A stretch of 64,000 nt of DNA from positions 1-64,000 of the forward strand of contig CAXXNZ010000028.1 in assembly GCA_963676075.2 (NCBI GenBank). The letters are read 5' to 3'. The number at the start of each line of letters is the position of its first letter. Position 1 is the stretch's first letter. This DNA comes from JAHJQZ01 sp963676075 (lineage in GTDB: Bacteria; Pseudomonadota; Alphaproteobacteria; Rhizobiales; Devosiaceae). Of this stretch, positions 1 to 8,024 are shown one piece after another. A program made the translations under genes and the position numbers. The notes under the pieces were generated by a model. That model had not been told where the DNA came from and ran no database searches. It saw nothing but the letters and a program-made list of their open reading frames with translations.

Positions 1-2450
1 TACCCAATTTTTTCTAACAAATTAAATTCAAATTCTTTTTTTTTCGATTAGTTGCTATTATTTTAGGTTGCACTCTATTATAATTTTTAATTTTAATTTG
101 TTTTGCCCTTTGATGTCATGTAACTTAAGACTAATGGTTAGATTAACTTTAATTAATCAAATGGCTTGTGATTGTACTTGGCATAACTGTTTTATGCTTT
201 TTTTAGGCATTATAATTATTTATTTTTTAATGAGTAGATAAATTAAGTTTTTCTAACTATAATTAGTCCATTGAAGGTAATTAAGTTGCGAATTATTCTT
301 TTGATAATGCAAAATTAGTACTTTAATACTTTATAAGTAAATAAAATTACTTTTCTTAAATTTCATAATTGCTATCAGATATTTCGTTGATTTAACTTAG
401 TAATTATGATTAACTGTTTAACAAAGAGTTGTCCATATCATCTTCATTTTCTATGAATTTAAGATATTCATTAAAGTATTCGATTTAATTTAATGAATTC
501 ATCTATGATCCAATATTTTACATAAGAAAATTTCTTCAAAATTTTTTGCGTTTTTGTTTAATTTATTTCATAGTTTTAAGGCAATTTTTGGTTTTACTTA
601 ATTTTCTTTCATGTGCCTTTCTTTCTTAAAATCTATTAAACTCTTGCTTTTAAATGAGTATCAAAGGATCAGGAAGATAATGAACAAATTTGCAATCCTA
701 TTTTATAATGATACAAATAATATAATAACTCTTGATAAGTGATTTTACGAACCACAGGAAAAGCAATTTAGATATAAACGACTAATATCATGACTATATT
801 AAATTTAATCACGCATCATACAAAAGGTTTCATAATCCTTTGGATATTACTTCAAAATGTTAATAAATTATTCCCTTTTTAATGACAAAAGTACTGTCAT
901 TTGAGTGCACATAGCACTTGCTGTTCTAGGCTAACCACTAAGCAATGCATACTCTCCGAATGAATTCGCTTTTTAATCATAAGATTTCAGGACTACTTTG
1001 TTTGCCTCGCCTGAAAATATTTAGATTTCTCCTTTAAATAATATATATAAAGAACAATTATCCAGAGTATTTTCCTTGAAATATTATTTAATAAAATAAG
1101 GTATGTACTTAAAAGATGATATCTCCATCAGTATGCACTTTTTCTTCTAATTTCGGAGCTAGAGATTAAAGAAACTCTTTACTGAAATTTTTATAAAAGA
1201 TTGGAATATTTTCCAATAATTGCAAATTAGCCTCTTATTTTAAAGACTTTTAGAGAGATGGATTAAGGTTTTAGAGATAATAATTCATATTGAATTATAG
1301 TTCATCTTCATTTAATCATTTGTTTTCTAAATATTGTCGAGTTTAGCGTTATAATGATAATGGTATGTTTCGTTCTTTCATAAGAACATTTAAATTTCTT
1401 AATTTCAAACTATAATTTAATAAGTTTATTAATAAAATTAAAACTGAAGTTAATGTGTTTGTGATTCCAGACTTTGAATAATATTTCCAATGACACTCAT
1501 AGTATAAGCAAAAACACAACAAGTAATTAAGATTGCAAAAATGCAAAATAACTTTTCTAAAGGTTGAATGGCAGTAATGTCACCATAACCGACTGTGAGC
1601 ATTGTTGTAACAGAAAAATATAAGACAGTAATGTAACTAAATAAACATTATGATATAATATTTCTACATTTCCATTATAGTTGAATCTTGTAACTATTTC
1701 TCTTAAAGCCATGTAGGGCTTATTCCATGATCAGTTTCAAATTTAGCAATTCAATGCCATAAAACACCGAGAACATGAGCTATTATGATTATAATAAAAA
1801 TTAATTTTGCTAATTTAATATAGTTGTAAGTCTTACTATTTAAATCATATTGCTGTTATCTTTCTTTAAATAAAACAAGTATGTGTGAAATTTTTATCAC
1901 AACAATAAAACTAATTAAATCTCAGATTTATGTTTAACATTGTTATTCAGTTTGTAATTCATAAATACAACAGATATAAAAGCAATGAAATCAAATAAAA
2001 ATATTTTTTGCAAATATTATTTACAAATTATTTTTCTTTCTAAAATTATAATCCCTTTGTCTTCAACACTTAAATTAAATTTTATACAAATATCCAAAAG
2101 AAAAAAATCATAATAAGATCATGAATTATATGAGGCATTGTAAAAGCATTTCTTCCAAAAGATATTTGCATTGGAATATATCAGACTGCTAAAAGTTCTA
2201 TTATCACCAGAATATAATTAAATATTTTAATGAATTTGCAATTTTAATTAATCACTGGAATTCATTTATCTAATTTGTTTATAAGGTTCATACATTCTGA
2301 CAAGAAAATATTCATAATTTTTGCAATTTAATGATTTTTATGAATTTTTGTTTGAATTTATAACTTCAATGACTGAAATTATTCTATGAAAATACGAGAA
2401 GCTAATTAACAAGGAGGCGATTCATTTATAATATTATTATTTTTAGAAAC
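1..2450 (-). CDS. Ciliate cyclic-nucleotide-gated-type K+ channel gene, partial, with reassigned stop codons and mini-introns
   Basis: Seen: the minus strand encodes a channel only if TAA/TAG are Gln and TGA is Trp. In order: KWIPVINQNCKF before S1 (about 2265), S1 ending AVWYIPMQISFG (about 2180), S2 with DICIKFNLSVEDKG (about 2080), S3 LFDFIAFISVVF (about 1980), S4-S5 around KISHILVLFKER (about 1880), LWHWIAKFE, then the pore YFSVTTMLTVGYGD (selectivity filter 1579-1596), S6 and C-linker MKERNIPLSLQ (about 1340-1370). A cyclic-nucleotide-binding domain follows, with SFGEYALLSGQPRTASAM (about 906-963), then a zinc knuckle CFSCGSQNH..C..H (about 640-770). Known: this architecture is a large ciliate K+ channel family. 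Four frame changes are repaired by GT-AG introns. Two are not (A7 run at 2101-2107, and near 1915), so indels or decay are possible. The 5' end is cut by the junction. The Q-rich tail below 640 stays open, but that means little in a code without dedicated stops. Confidence 0.85.
698..729 (-). other. Predicted 32-nt intron inside the zinc knuckle
   Basis: On the minus strand it begins GTTATTAT and ends AAAATAG. Splicing gives CFSCGSQNHLSR-DCKFVHYL, restoring the second Cys/His half of a knuckle that is otherwise broken. Confidence 0.8.
1075..1108 (-). other. Predicted 34-nt intron inside the cyclic-nucleotide-binding domain
   Basis: On the minus strand it begins GTACATACC and ends TTTCAAG. 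Splicing gives GDIIFQ-ENTLDNCSLYIL, a canonical strand-turn-strand of the domain. It is phase 0 on both sides. Confidence 0.8.
1444..1472 (-). other. Predicted 29-nt intron after channel S6
   Basis: On the minus strand it begins GTCTGG and ends ACTTCAG. Removal carries the reading from VIGNIIQ at the end of S6 into the frame that encodes YSLKLRNLNVLMKERN, the C-linker. The exact donor is less certain than for the other introns because the junction residues are not conserved. Confidence 0.6.
1637..1667 (-). other. Predicted 31-nt spliceosomal intron before the channel pore
   Basis: On the minus strand it begins GTAGAAAT and ends TTTATTTAG. Removing it joins DSTIME to IYITVLYFSVTTM in frame, the expected turret-to-pore sequence of ciliate K+ channels. 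Without removal the frame is lost. Confidence 0.8.
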
Positions 2451-2456
2451 TCAACC
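2440..2456. other. Junction between ciliate DNA and bacterial DNA
   Basis: Base composition switches abruptly from very AT-rich to GC-rich. Left of this point the minus strand reads as a ciliate channel gene. Right of it the plus strand reads as dihydroorotase from NPIIDDAALVDF onward. Both genes are cut here. No telomere repeat, transposon end or long homology is visible, which suggests a mis-joined contig or chimeric molecule. Confidence 0.8.
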
Positions 2457-3448
2457 CGATCATTGACGACGCAGCACTGGTCGATTTCCTTTTGCGCCGC
2501 GCCCGCGACACCGCCATCGTCAACGTCCTGCCCTCGGCGGCGATCACCAAAGGCCTCAAGGGCGAAGAAATCACCGAATTCGGCCTTCTGGCGGAAGCCG
2601 GCGCGGTCTGTTTCACCGACGGACGGCGGTCCATCGCCTCGTCCGCCGTGCTCAAGGCGGCCTTCGGCTATGCCGCCAATTTCGGACTGACCATTTCCCA
2701 TCATGTCGCCGATCCGAGCCTTGTCGGCGCTGGCGTCATGAACAACGGACTGTTCGCAACCGGGCTCGGCCTCAAGGGCATCGTGCGCGAAGCCGAAACC
2801 ATCCCGCTCGAACGCGACCTTCAGCTCGCAAACCTGACTGGCGTCAACTATCACGCCGCTCAGGTCTCCTGCGCCCAGTCGATCGACATCGTCCGACGCC
2901 ACAAGGCCGGCAACGCCAAGCTGACCTGCGGCGCTTCGATCAATTCGCTGGCGCTTAACGAGACCGACATCGGCTCGTACCGGACCTTTTTCAAGCTCGA
3001 CCCGCCCTTACGTGCCGAGGCCGATCGCCAGGCGGTCATCGACGGGCTGAGGGATGGTGTCATTGACGTGATCCACTCCGACCACGATCCACAGGACTCC
3101 GAGGTCAAGCGCCGCCCCTTCGCCGAGGCGGCGAATGGCGCCATCGGTCTCGAAACGCTTCTCGCGGCGGCGTTGCGCCTCGTTCACTCGGGCGACGTGC
3201 CGCTGATAACGGTGCTCGCCGCCATGACCAGCCGGCCGGCGGACATCCTCGGCCTGCCGGCGGGACGCATCGCCAGGGGCGCACCGGCAGACCTGATCCT
3301 TGTCGATCTCGACTACCCTTGGGTTCAGAGCGAACAGGCGATACGCTCGCGGTCGCGCAACTCGGCCTTTGAGGGCGCGCGCTTTTCCGGCAAGGTCATG
3401 ACGACCATCGTTGCCGGCGCGCCCGTCTATCGTCACGAGGAGAGATGA
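2450..3448 (+). CDS. pyrC: Dihydroorotase, 5'-truncated by the contig junction
   Basis: This is an amidohydrolase of pyrimidine biosynthesis that interconverts carbamoyl aspartate and dihydroorotate. Coding similarity begins at NPIIDDAALVDF, roughly 100 residues into a normal protein of about 430. The N-terminal HxH metal site and any start codon are therefore missing. Remaining motifs include TEFGLLAEAGAVCFTDGRR, FKLDPPLR and SDHDPQDSEVKRRPFAEA. The last corresponds to the region that reads DHAPH in classical type I enzymes; the DHDPQD form is usual in Rhizobiales. It ends with AGRIARGAPADLILVDLD. plsY starts 4 bases after the stop, preceded by a GAGGAGAG ribosome site inside pyrC, so the two are co-transcribed. 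No internal start should be annotated: the apparent one at 2492 is only a TTG. Confidence 0.9.
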   Translation, partial: LNPIIDDAALVDFLLRRARDTAIVNVLPSAAITKGLKGEEITEFGLLAEAGAVCFTDGRRSIASSAVLKAAFGYAANFGLTISHHVADPSLVGAGVMNNGLFATGLGLKGIVREAETIPLERDLQLANLTGVNYHAAQVSCAQSIDIVRRHKAGNAKLTCGASINSLALNETDIGSYRTFFKLDPPLRAEADRQAVIDGLRDGVIDVIHSDHDPQDSEVKRRPFAEAANGAIGLETLLAAALRLVHSGDVPLITVLAAMTSRPADILGLPAGRIARGAPADLILVDLDYPWVQSEQAIRSRSRNSAFEGARFSGKVMTTIVAGAPVYRHEER

Positions 3449-3452
3449 GTCC

Positions 3453-4067
3453 ATGGAACTGCTCTGGGCGCCCGAAACGCTGATCGCCATCGCCTTTGGC
3501 TATCTGATGGGCTCGATTCCCTTCGGCCTGCTTCTCACCCGGCTCGCCGGCCACGGCGACATCCGCTCCATCGGTTCAGGCAATATCGGCGCCACCAACG
3601 TCCTGAGGACCGGCAACAAGGGGTTGGCGGCGGCGACGCTGCTGCTTGATGCCGGCAAGGCCGCCGCCGCCGTGCTGATCGTCCGCTATTTCATTCCCTA
3701 CCCGCCGCTGGCCTATTCGTTTGCCGGCATCGCTGCCTTTGTCGGGCACCTCTTCCCGGTCTGGTTGAAGTTCAAGGGCGGCAAGGGCGTCGCCGCCTAT
3801 ATCGGCGCCATGCTCGCCATCAACTGGATCGTCGGCCTGCTGTTCTGCGTGGTCTGGCTGATCATGGCCTTTACCCGCAAATACTCTTCGCTCGCTGCCC
3901 TGACCGCCGCCGCCACCGCGCCGCTGTTCGCGCTGTTCTGGTCCGGCACGCATTTGGCGACCGGCGCGGCCCTGATGACGATCTTGCTGTTCTACAAGCA
4001 CCGCGCCAACATCCGCCGACTCATCGATGGGACCGAACCCAAGATCGGTTCGGAGAAAAAGGTCTGA
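3453..4067 (+). CDS. plsY: Acyl-phosphate:glycerol-3-phosphate acyltransferase PlsY
   Basis: This is an integral membrane enzyme that transfers an acyl group from acyl phosphate to glycerol-3-phosphate, the first committed step of phospholipid synthesis. The 204-residue protein has family motifs in order: GSIPFGLLLTR near residue 20, SGNIGATNVLRTGNKG near residue 40 and KFKGGKGVAAYIGAML near residue 110, with hydrophobic membrane segments between. The ATG at 3453 is chosen because it follows a GAGGAGAG site and gives the normal N-terminus MELLWAPETLIAIAFGYLMGSIPFG. An in-frame start 42 bases upstream would lie inside pyrC. The stop codon nearly touches the dprA start, giving a pyrC-plsY-dprA operon. 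Confidence 0.95.
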   Translation: MELLWAPETLIAIAFGYLMGSIPFGLLLTRLAGHGDIRSIGSGNIGATNVLRTGNKGLAAATLLLDAGKAAAAVLIVRYFIPYPPLAYSFAGIAAFVGHLFPVWLKFKGGKGVAAYIGAMLAINWIVGLLFCVVWLIMAFTRKYSSLAALTAAATAPLFALFWSGTHLATGAALMTILLFYKHRANIRRLIDGTEPKIGSEKKV

Positions 4068-4068
4068 G

Positions 4069-5211
4069 GTGAACCCGTCCGAGCCTGCACGTCCGTTCGG
4101 CGATAGCCAGCTCATTGACTGGCTCAGGCTCATTCGCACCGGTACGATCGGGCCGGTGACCTTCTCCAAACTGCTGCGTCAGTTCGGATCGGCGTCTTCA
4201 GCGCTCGATGCTCTGCCGGAACTCGGCCGCAGAGGCGGCGCACCGACGCTTTCCATTCCCTCGACAACACAAATTGACGACGAGATCGTTGCCCTCGCCC
4301 GGCTCGGCGGACGGTTTGTCGCCATGCCGGACGCGAGCTATCCGGCACTGCTGCGTCACACGGCTGGCGCGCCGCCGGTCATCGCCGTCATCGGCGGAGA
4401 AAAGCTCGATTGGTCCAAGACCGTTGGCATCGTCGGCGCCCGCAATGCCTCGACCGCCGGTCGGCGTATGACCGGTATTGTTTCCGAAAACCTCGGCAAG
4501 GCCGGCTATACGGTCGTTTCGGGGTTGGCCCGTGGCGTCGATGCGGCGGCGCACAGGTCAGCGCTCGAGACCGGTACCGTCGCAGTGCTCGCCGGCGGGC
4601 TCGACCGCCTCTATCCGGAAGAAAACATCCCGCTTGCCCGCGAGATCGTCGAAAGGGGCGGTGCGCTCATCTCCGAAATGCCGCTCGGCTGGGAAGCCCG
4701 CGCCCGCGATTTTCCGCGCCGCAACCGGATCGTCTCCGGCCTGTCGCTCGGCGTCGTCGTCATCGAGGCGGCCAAGCGCTCCGGTTCGCTGATCACCGCC
4801 CGACTGGCACTCGAACAGAATCGCGAGGTCTTCGCCGTACCCGGCTCGCCGCTCGATCCGCGTGCTGTCGGCGCAAACATCCTCATCCAGCAGGGTGCAA
4901 AGCTGGTGAACACTGTCGATGACGTGCTCGACGAACTGAGAACCGCCGACCCGACCCGCCTGCCCCTGTTCGAACCCGAGGACGATTTTGATCATGCTCC
5001 TCTCATCGATTCCGTGCCGGACGACAGCGACAGGGCCCGCCTTTTGTCGGCTTTGAGCCCCACCCCGGTCAGCGTGGATCAATTGGTCGCGGACACCGGA
5101 ATCGGCGCCGGCCCCTTGAAGATCATGCTTATGGAACTAGATATCGCCGGACGTATCGAGTGGGGCAGCGGCCAACTCGTCAGCCTTGTGCCGGACCGGC
5201 AATTGCAATAG
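4069..5211 (+). CDS. dprA: DNA-processing protein DprA
   Basis: DprA binds incoming single-stranded DNA and loads RecA during transformation. The 380-residue protein has an N-terminal helical SAM-like region, a Rossmann-type DprA/Smf core (VGIVGARNASTAGRRM, VSGLARGVDAAAHRSALE, PRRNRIVSGLS, SGSLITARLALEQNREVFAVPGSP) and a C-terminal winged-helix segment after residue 300 (LLSALSPTPVSVDQLVADTG). The start is a GTG one base after the plsY stop, with GGAGAAAAAGG upstream. Translation is probably coupled to plsY. Location downstream of pyrC-plsY is typical of Rhizobiales. Confidence 0.94.
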   Translation: MNPSEPARPFGDSQLIDWLRLIRTGTIGPVTFSKLLRQFGSASSALDALPELGRRGGAPTLSIPSTTQIDDEIVALARLGGRFVAMPDASYPALLRHTAGAPPVIAVIGGEKLDWSKTVGIVGARNASTAGRRMTGIVSENLGKAGYTVVSGLARGVDAAAHRSALETGTVAVLAGGLDRLYPEENIPLAREIVERGGALISEMPLGWEARARDFPRRNRIVSGLSLGVVVIEAAKRSGSLITARLALEQNREVFAVPGSPLDPRAVGANILIQQGAKLVNTVDDVLDELRTADPTRLPLFEPEDDFDHAPLIDSVPDDSDRARLLSALSPTPVSVDQLVADTGIGAGPLKIMLMELDIAGRIEWGSGQLVSLVPDRQLQ

Positions 5212-5326
5212 GTCCGATTGACACCGCCGGTGCGAATGACCATTTTGCGCCTCCATCCGGGACCTGCAGCACCGCTCTGCCATTTTTGACCGGATCCCTC
5301 ACACACGAGACTGGAGCCCATTCGGC

Positions 5327-7930
5327 ATGAAACTCGTCATTGTCGAAAGTCCTGCCAAGGCAAAGACCATCAACAAATACCTGGGCAAGGACTACGAGGT
5401 TCTGGCGAGCTTCGGTCATGTGCGCGATCTGCCGGCCAAGGACGGTTCGGTCAACCCGGACGACGATTTCGCCATGAGCTGGGAGGTCGACACAGCCTCC
5501 AAGAAGCGCCTGGCAGACATCGCCCGCGCCGCCAAGGACGCCGACGAACTGATCCTCGCGACTGACCCTGACCGCGAGGGTGAGGCGATTTCCTGGCACG
5601 TGCTCGACGTGCTCAATCAGAAAAAGGCGATCAAGGGTAAGCCGGTCAAGCGCGTCGTCTTCAACGCCATCACCAAGTCGGCTGTGACCGAGGCCATGAC
5701 CCATCCGCGCGAGATCGACGCGCCGCTGGTCGACGCCTATCTGGCGCGCCGGGCCCTCGATTATCTCGTCGGTTTCACGCTGTCGCCGGTCCTTTGGCGC
5801 AAGCTCCCCGGCTCGCGTTCCGCTGGCCGCGTGCAGTCGGTCGCGCTGCGGCTGGTGTGCGAGCGCGAATCCGAAATCGAGAGATTCAAGCCGCAAGAAT
5901 ACTGGAGCGTCGAGGCGACACTTATGCAGTCCGGAACGGCATTTCTGTCCCGACTTTATTCAGTCGACGGCGAAAAGACCGACAAGCTGGCCATCGGCAA
6001 CGAGGACGAGGCGAGCCGTCTGAAGGCCGCGATCGAGGCTGGCAGCTTCCGTGTCGCCAACGTCGAGAAGAAGCCGACCAAGCGCAATCCCTATCCGCCC
6101 TTCACCACCTCGACCTTGCAGCAGGACGCCTCCTCGCGCCTCAGCTTCGCACCCAAGCGCACCATGCAGATCGCGCAGCGCCTCTACGAAGACGGTCTCA
6201 TCACCTACATGCGTACTGACGCCGTGCAGATGGCTCCCGAAGGCATTGATCAGGCCCGCCGCGCCATTTCTAAGGAGTTCGGCGACACCTACCTGCCCGA
6301 CTCGCCGCGCATATACCAGACCAAGGCGAAGAACGCCCAGGAGGCGCACGAAGCCATCCGACCGACCGACATGTTCGTCAATCCGGACAGCCTCAAGATC
6401 GATCCCGATCAGCTGAAGCTCTATGCCCTGATCTGGCGTCGCACGCTCGCGAGCCAGATGAAGGCTGCCCAGATCGAGCGGACCACCGCCGACATCGCGG
6501 TGAAGACGGATCGCGACATCCTGTTGCGCGCCGTCGGTTCGGTCGTCACCTTCCCGGGCTTCCTGGCGCTTTACGGTGTGCAGGCGAGCGAGGACAAGGA
6601 CGCCGACGAGGGCGACAGCCGCGAACTGCCGCCGCTTGAGGCCGGCGACACACCAGCGCTCCAGTCCTGCGATATCGAGCAGCATTTCACCCAGCCGCCA
6701 CCGCGCTACACCGAAGCCGGCCTGATCAAGAAGATGGAAGAGCTCGGCATCGGCCGCCCCTCGACCTACGCCGCGACGATGTCGGTCCTTCAGGACCGCA
6801 ATTATGTTCGGCTCGAAAAGCGCGCCCTCATCCCCGAGGATCGCGGGCGCATCGTCACCGCATTCCTCGAGAGCTTTTTCACCCGCTATGTCGAATACGG
6901 CTTCACCGCCGGCCTCGAAGAGGAGCTCGACCAGATTTCGGCCGGCCAGATCGCTTGGAAGGACGTGCTGCGGCGCTTCTGGAAAGATTTCTCCGGCCAG
7001 GTCGACGAGATCAAGGACCTGCGCGTTTCCGAGGTGCTCGACGCTCTCAACGAAATGCTGGCCGCCCACATCTTCCCGGCCCGCGAAGACGGATCCGATC
7101 CGCGCCGCTGCCCGACCTGCGGCACCGGCACGCTGTCGTTGAAGCTTGGCAAATATGGCGGTTTCATCGGCTGCTCCAATTACCCCGAGTGCAAGCACAC
7201 CGCCCAGCTTGCCGACAGCGCCACCGGCCAGACTGCTGAGGTCGACGGCGATGGAGAGCTTGGAATCGATCCCGACACCGGGTTGAACGTTGCGCTCAAG
7301 TCAGGCCGGTTCGGTCCCTATGTTCAGCTCGGCGAGGGCAAGGAAGCCAAGCGCTCGAGCCTGCCCAAGGGCTGGGAGCCGGGGGCGATGGATCTCGAAA
7401 AGGCCTTGAAGCTTCTGTCATTGCCGCGCGAAATCGGCGCTCACCCCGAAGACGGCAAGCCGATCTCGGCCGGATTAGGCCGTTATGGGCCGTTCATCGT
7501 CCATGATGGCAAATACGCCAACCTGCCCGATTTCGAGGAAGTGTTCACGGTTGGCATCAACCGCGCCGTCGATCTGCTCGCCGCCAAGGCCGCCAACGGC
7601 GGACGCGGCCGGCGCGGCACGCCAGCGGCGCTCAAGAGCCTCGGAGAGCATCCCGATGGTGGCGGCGAGATCACTGTGCGCGACGGCAAATACGGCCCTT
7701 ACGTCAATCACGGCAAGATAAACGCCACCCTGCCCAAGGATGTGAAGCCTGAAGAGGTCACCGTTGAACAGGCGCTCGAATTGATCGCCGCCAAGGCGGG
7801 AAAATCCGGAACCAAAGCCAAGCCCAAGGCCAAGCCGAAAGCCAAGCCGAAAGCCAAGGCGAAACCCAAGACTGAAGCTAAAGCTAAAGCAAAGCCCAAG
7901 GCTAAAGCTGACGCTAAAGCTAAAGCATGA
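5327..7930 (+). CDS. topA: DNA topoisomerase I
   Basis: This is a type IA topoisomerase that relaxes negative supercoils. The 867-residue protein opens with the TOPRIM domain (VIVESPAKAKTINKYLG). The catalytic Tyr is about residue 294 in ITYMRTDAVQM. A C4 zinc finger starts near residue 595 (CPTCGTGTLSLKLGKYGGFIGC), followed by repeated topoisomerase C-terminal modules (SGRFGPYVQLG, GRYGPFIVHDG, DGKYGPYVNHG). The last 50 or so residues are a low-complexity Lys/Ala/Pro tail, likely disordered and DNA-binding. GGAG lies upstream of the ATG, and 115 noncoding bases separate it from dprA. The TGA stop lies inside a palindromic repeat element at 7925-7969. Confidence 0.97.
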   Translation: MKLVIVESPAKAKTINKYLGKDYEVLASFGHVRDLPAKDGSVNPDDDFAMSWEVDTASKKRLADIARAAKDADELILATDPDREGEAISWHVLDVLNQKKAIKGKPVKRVVFNAITKSAVTEAMTHPREIDAPLVDAYLARRALDYLVGFTLSPVLWRKLPGSRSAGRVQSVALRLVCERESEIERFKPQEYWSVEATLMQSGTAFLSRLYSVDGEKTDKLAIGNEDEASRLKAAIEAGSFRVANVEKKPTKRNPYPPFTTSTLQQDASSRLSFAPKRTMQIAQRLYEDGLITYMRTDAVQMAPEGIDQARRAISKEFGDTYLPDSPRIYQTKAKNAQEAHEAIRPTDMFVNPDSLKIDPDQLKLYALIWRRTLASQMKAAQIERTTADIAVKTDRDILLRAVGSVVTFPGFLALYGVQASEDKDADEGDSRELPPLEAGDTPALQSCDIEQHFTQPPPRYTEAGLIKKMEELGIGRPSTYAATMSVLQDRNYVRLEKRALIPEDRGRIVTAFLESFFTRYVEYGFTAGLEEELDQISAGQIAWKDVLRRFWKDFSGQVDEIKDLRVSEVLDALNEMLAAHIFPAREDGSDPRRCPTCGTGTLSLKLGKYGGFIGCSNYPECKHTAQLADSATGQTAEVDGDGELGIDPDTGLNVALKSGRFGPYVQLGEGKEAKRSSLPKGWEPGAMDLEKALKLLSLPREIGAHPEDGKPISAGLGRYGPFIVHDGKYANLPDFEEVFTVGINRAVDLLAAKAANGGRGRRGTPAALKSLGEHPDGGGEITVRDGKYGPYVNHGKINATLPKDVKPEEVTVEQALELIAAKAGKSGTKAKPKAKPKAKPKAKAKPKTEAKAKAKPKAKADAKAKA

Positions 7931-7969
7931 TCCCAAAAAGTGGAGGCCGGTTTTTGGATAAGATCATGC
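7925..7969. repeat. RIME-like palindromic repeat, copy 1, at the topA 3' end
   Basis: The outer arms GCATGATC and GATCATGC are perfect complements. The inner arms CCAAAAA and TTTTTGG flank GTGGAGGCCGG. The core AAAGTGG..GCCGGTTTT is shared with the copies at 25880 and 33382. The topA stop codon (7928-7930) lies in the left arm. Confidence 0.65.
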
Positions 7970-7984
7970 GCAAAAAGATAAGGG

Positions 7985-8016
7985 CGGGGATGCGTTTCGG
8001 TGAAAACGCATCCCCG
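7985..8016. terminator. Strong hairpin between topA and rnr
   Basis: GGGGATGCGTTT and AAACGCATCCCC form a perfect 12-bp stem around a short CGGTGA loop. No T-run follows, and the rnr start is only a few bases downstream. It may act as an RNA-stability or processing element, or hide the rnr ribosome site, rather than as a classical terminator. Confidence 0.45.
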
Positions 8017-8024
8017 ACCGCGTA

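Noticed and set aside
1349..1546. A 65-residue standard-code reading frame in the AT-rich end
   Set aside because: It is a fragment of the ciliate channel read partly in the wrong frame; the gene crosses reassigned stops and an intron here.
1..2450. The AT-rich end as organellar, phage or low-GC bacterial DNA
   Set aside because: Channel-family motifs, TAA/TAG as Gln, TGA as Trp and GT-AG mini-introns together fit only a ciliate nuclear gene.
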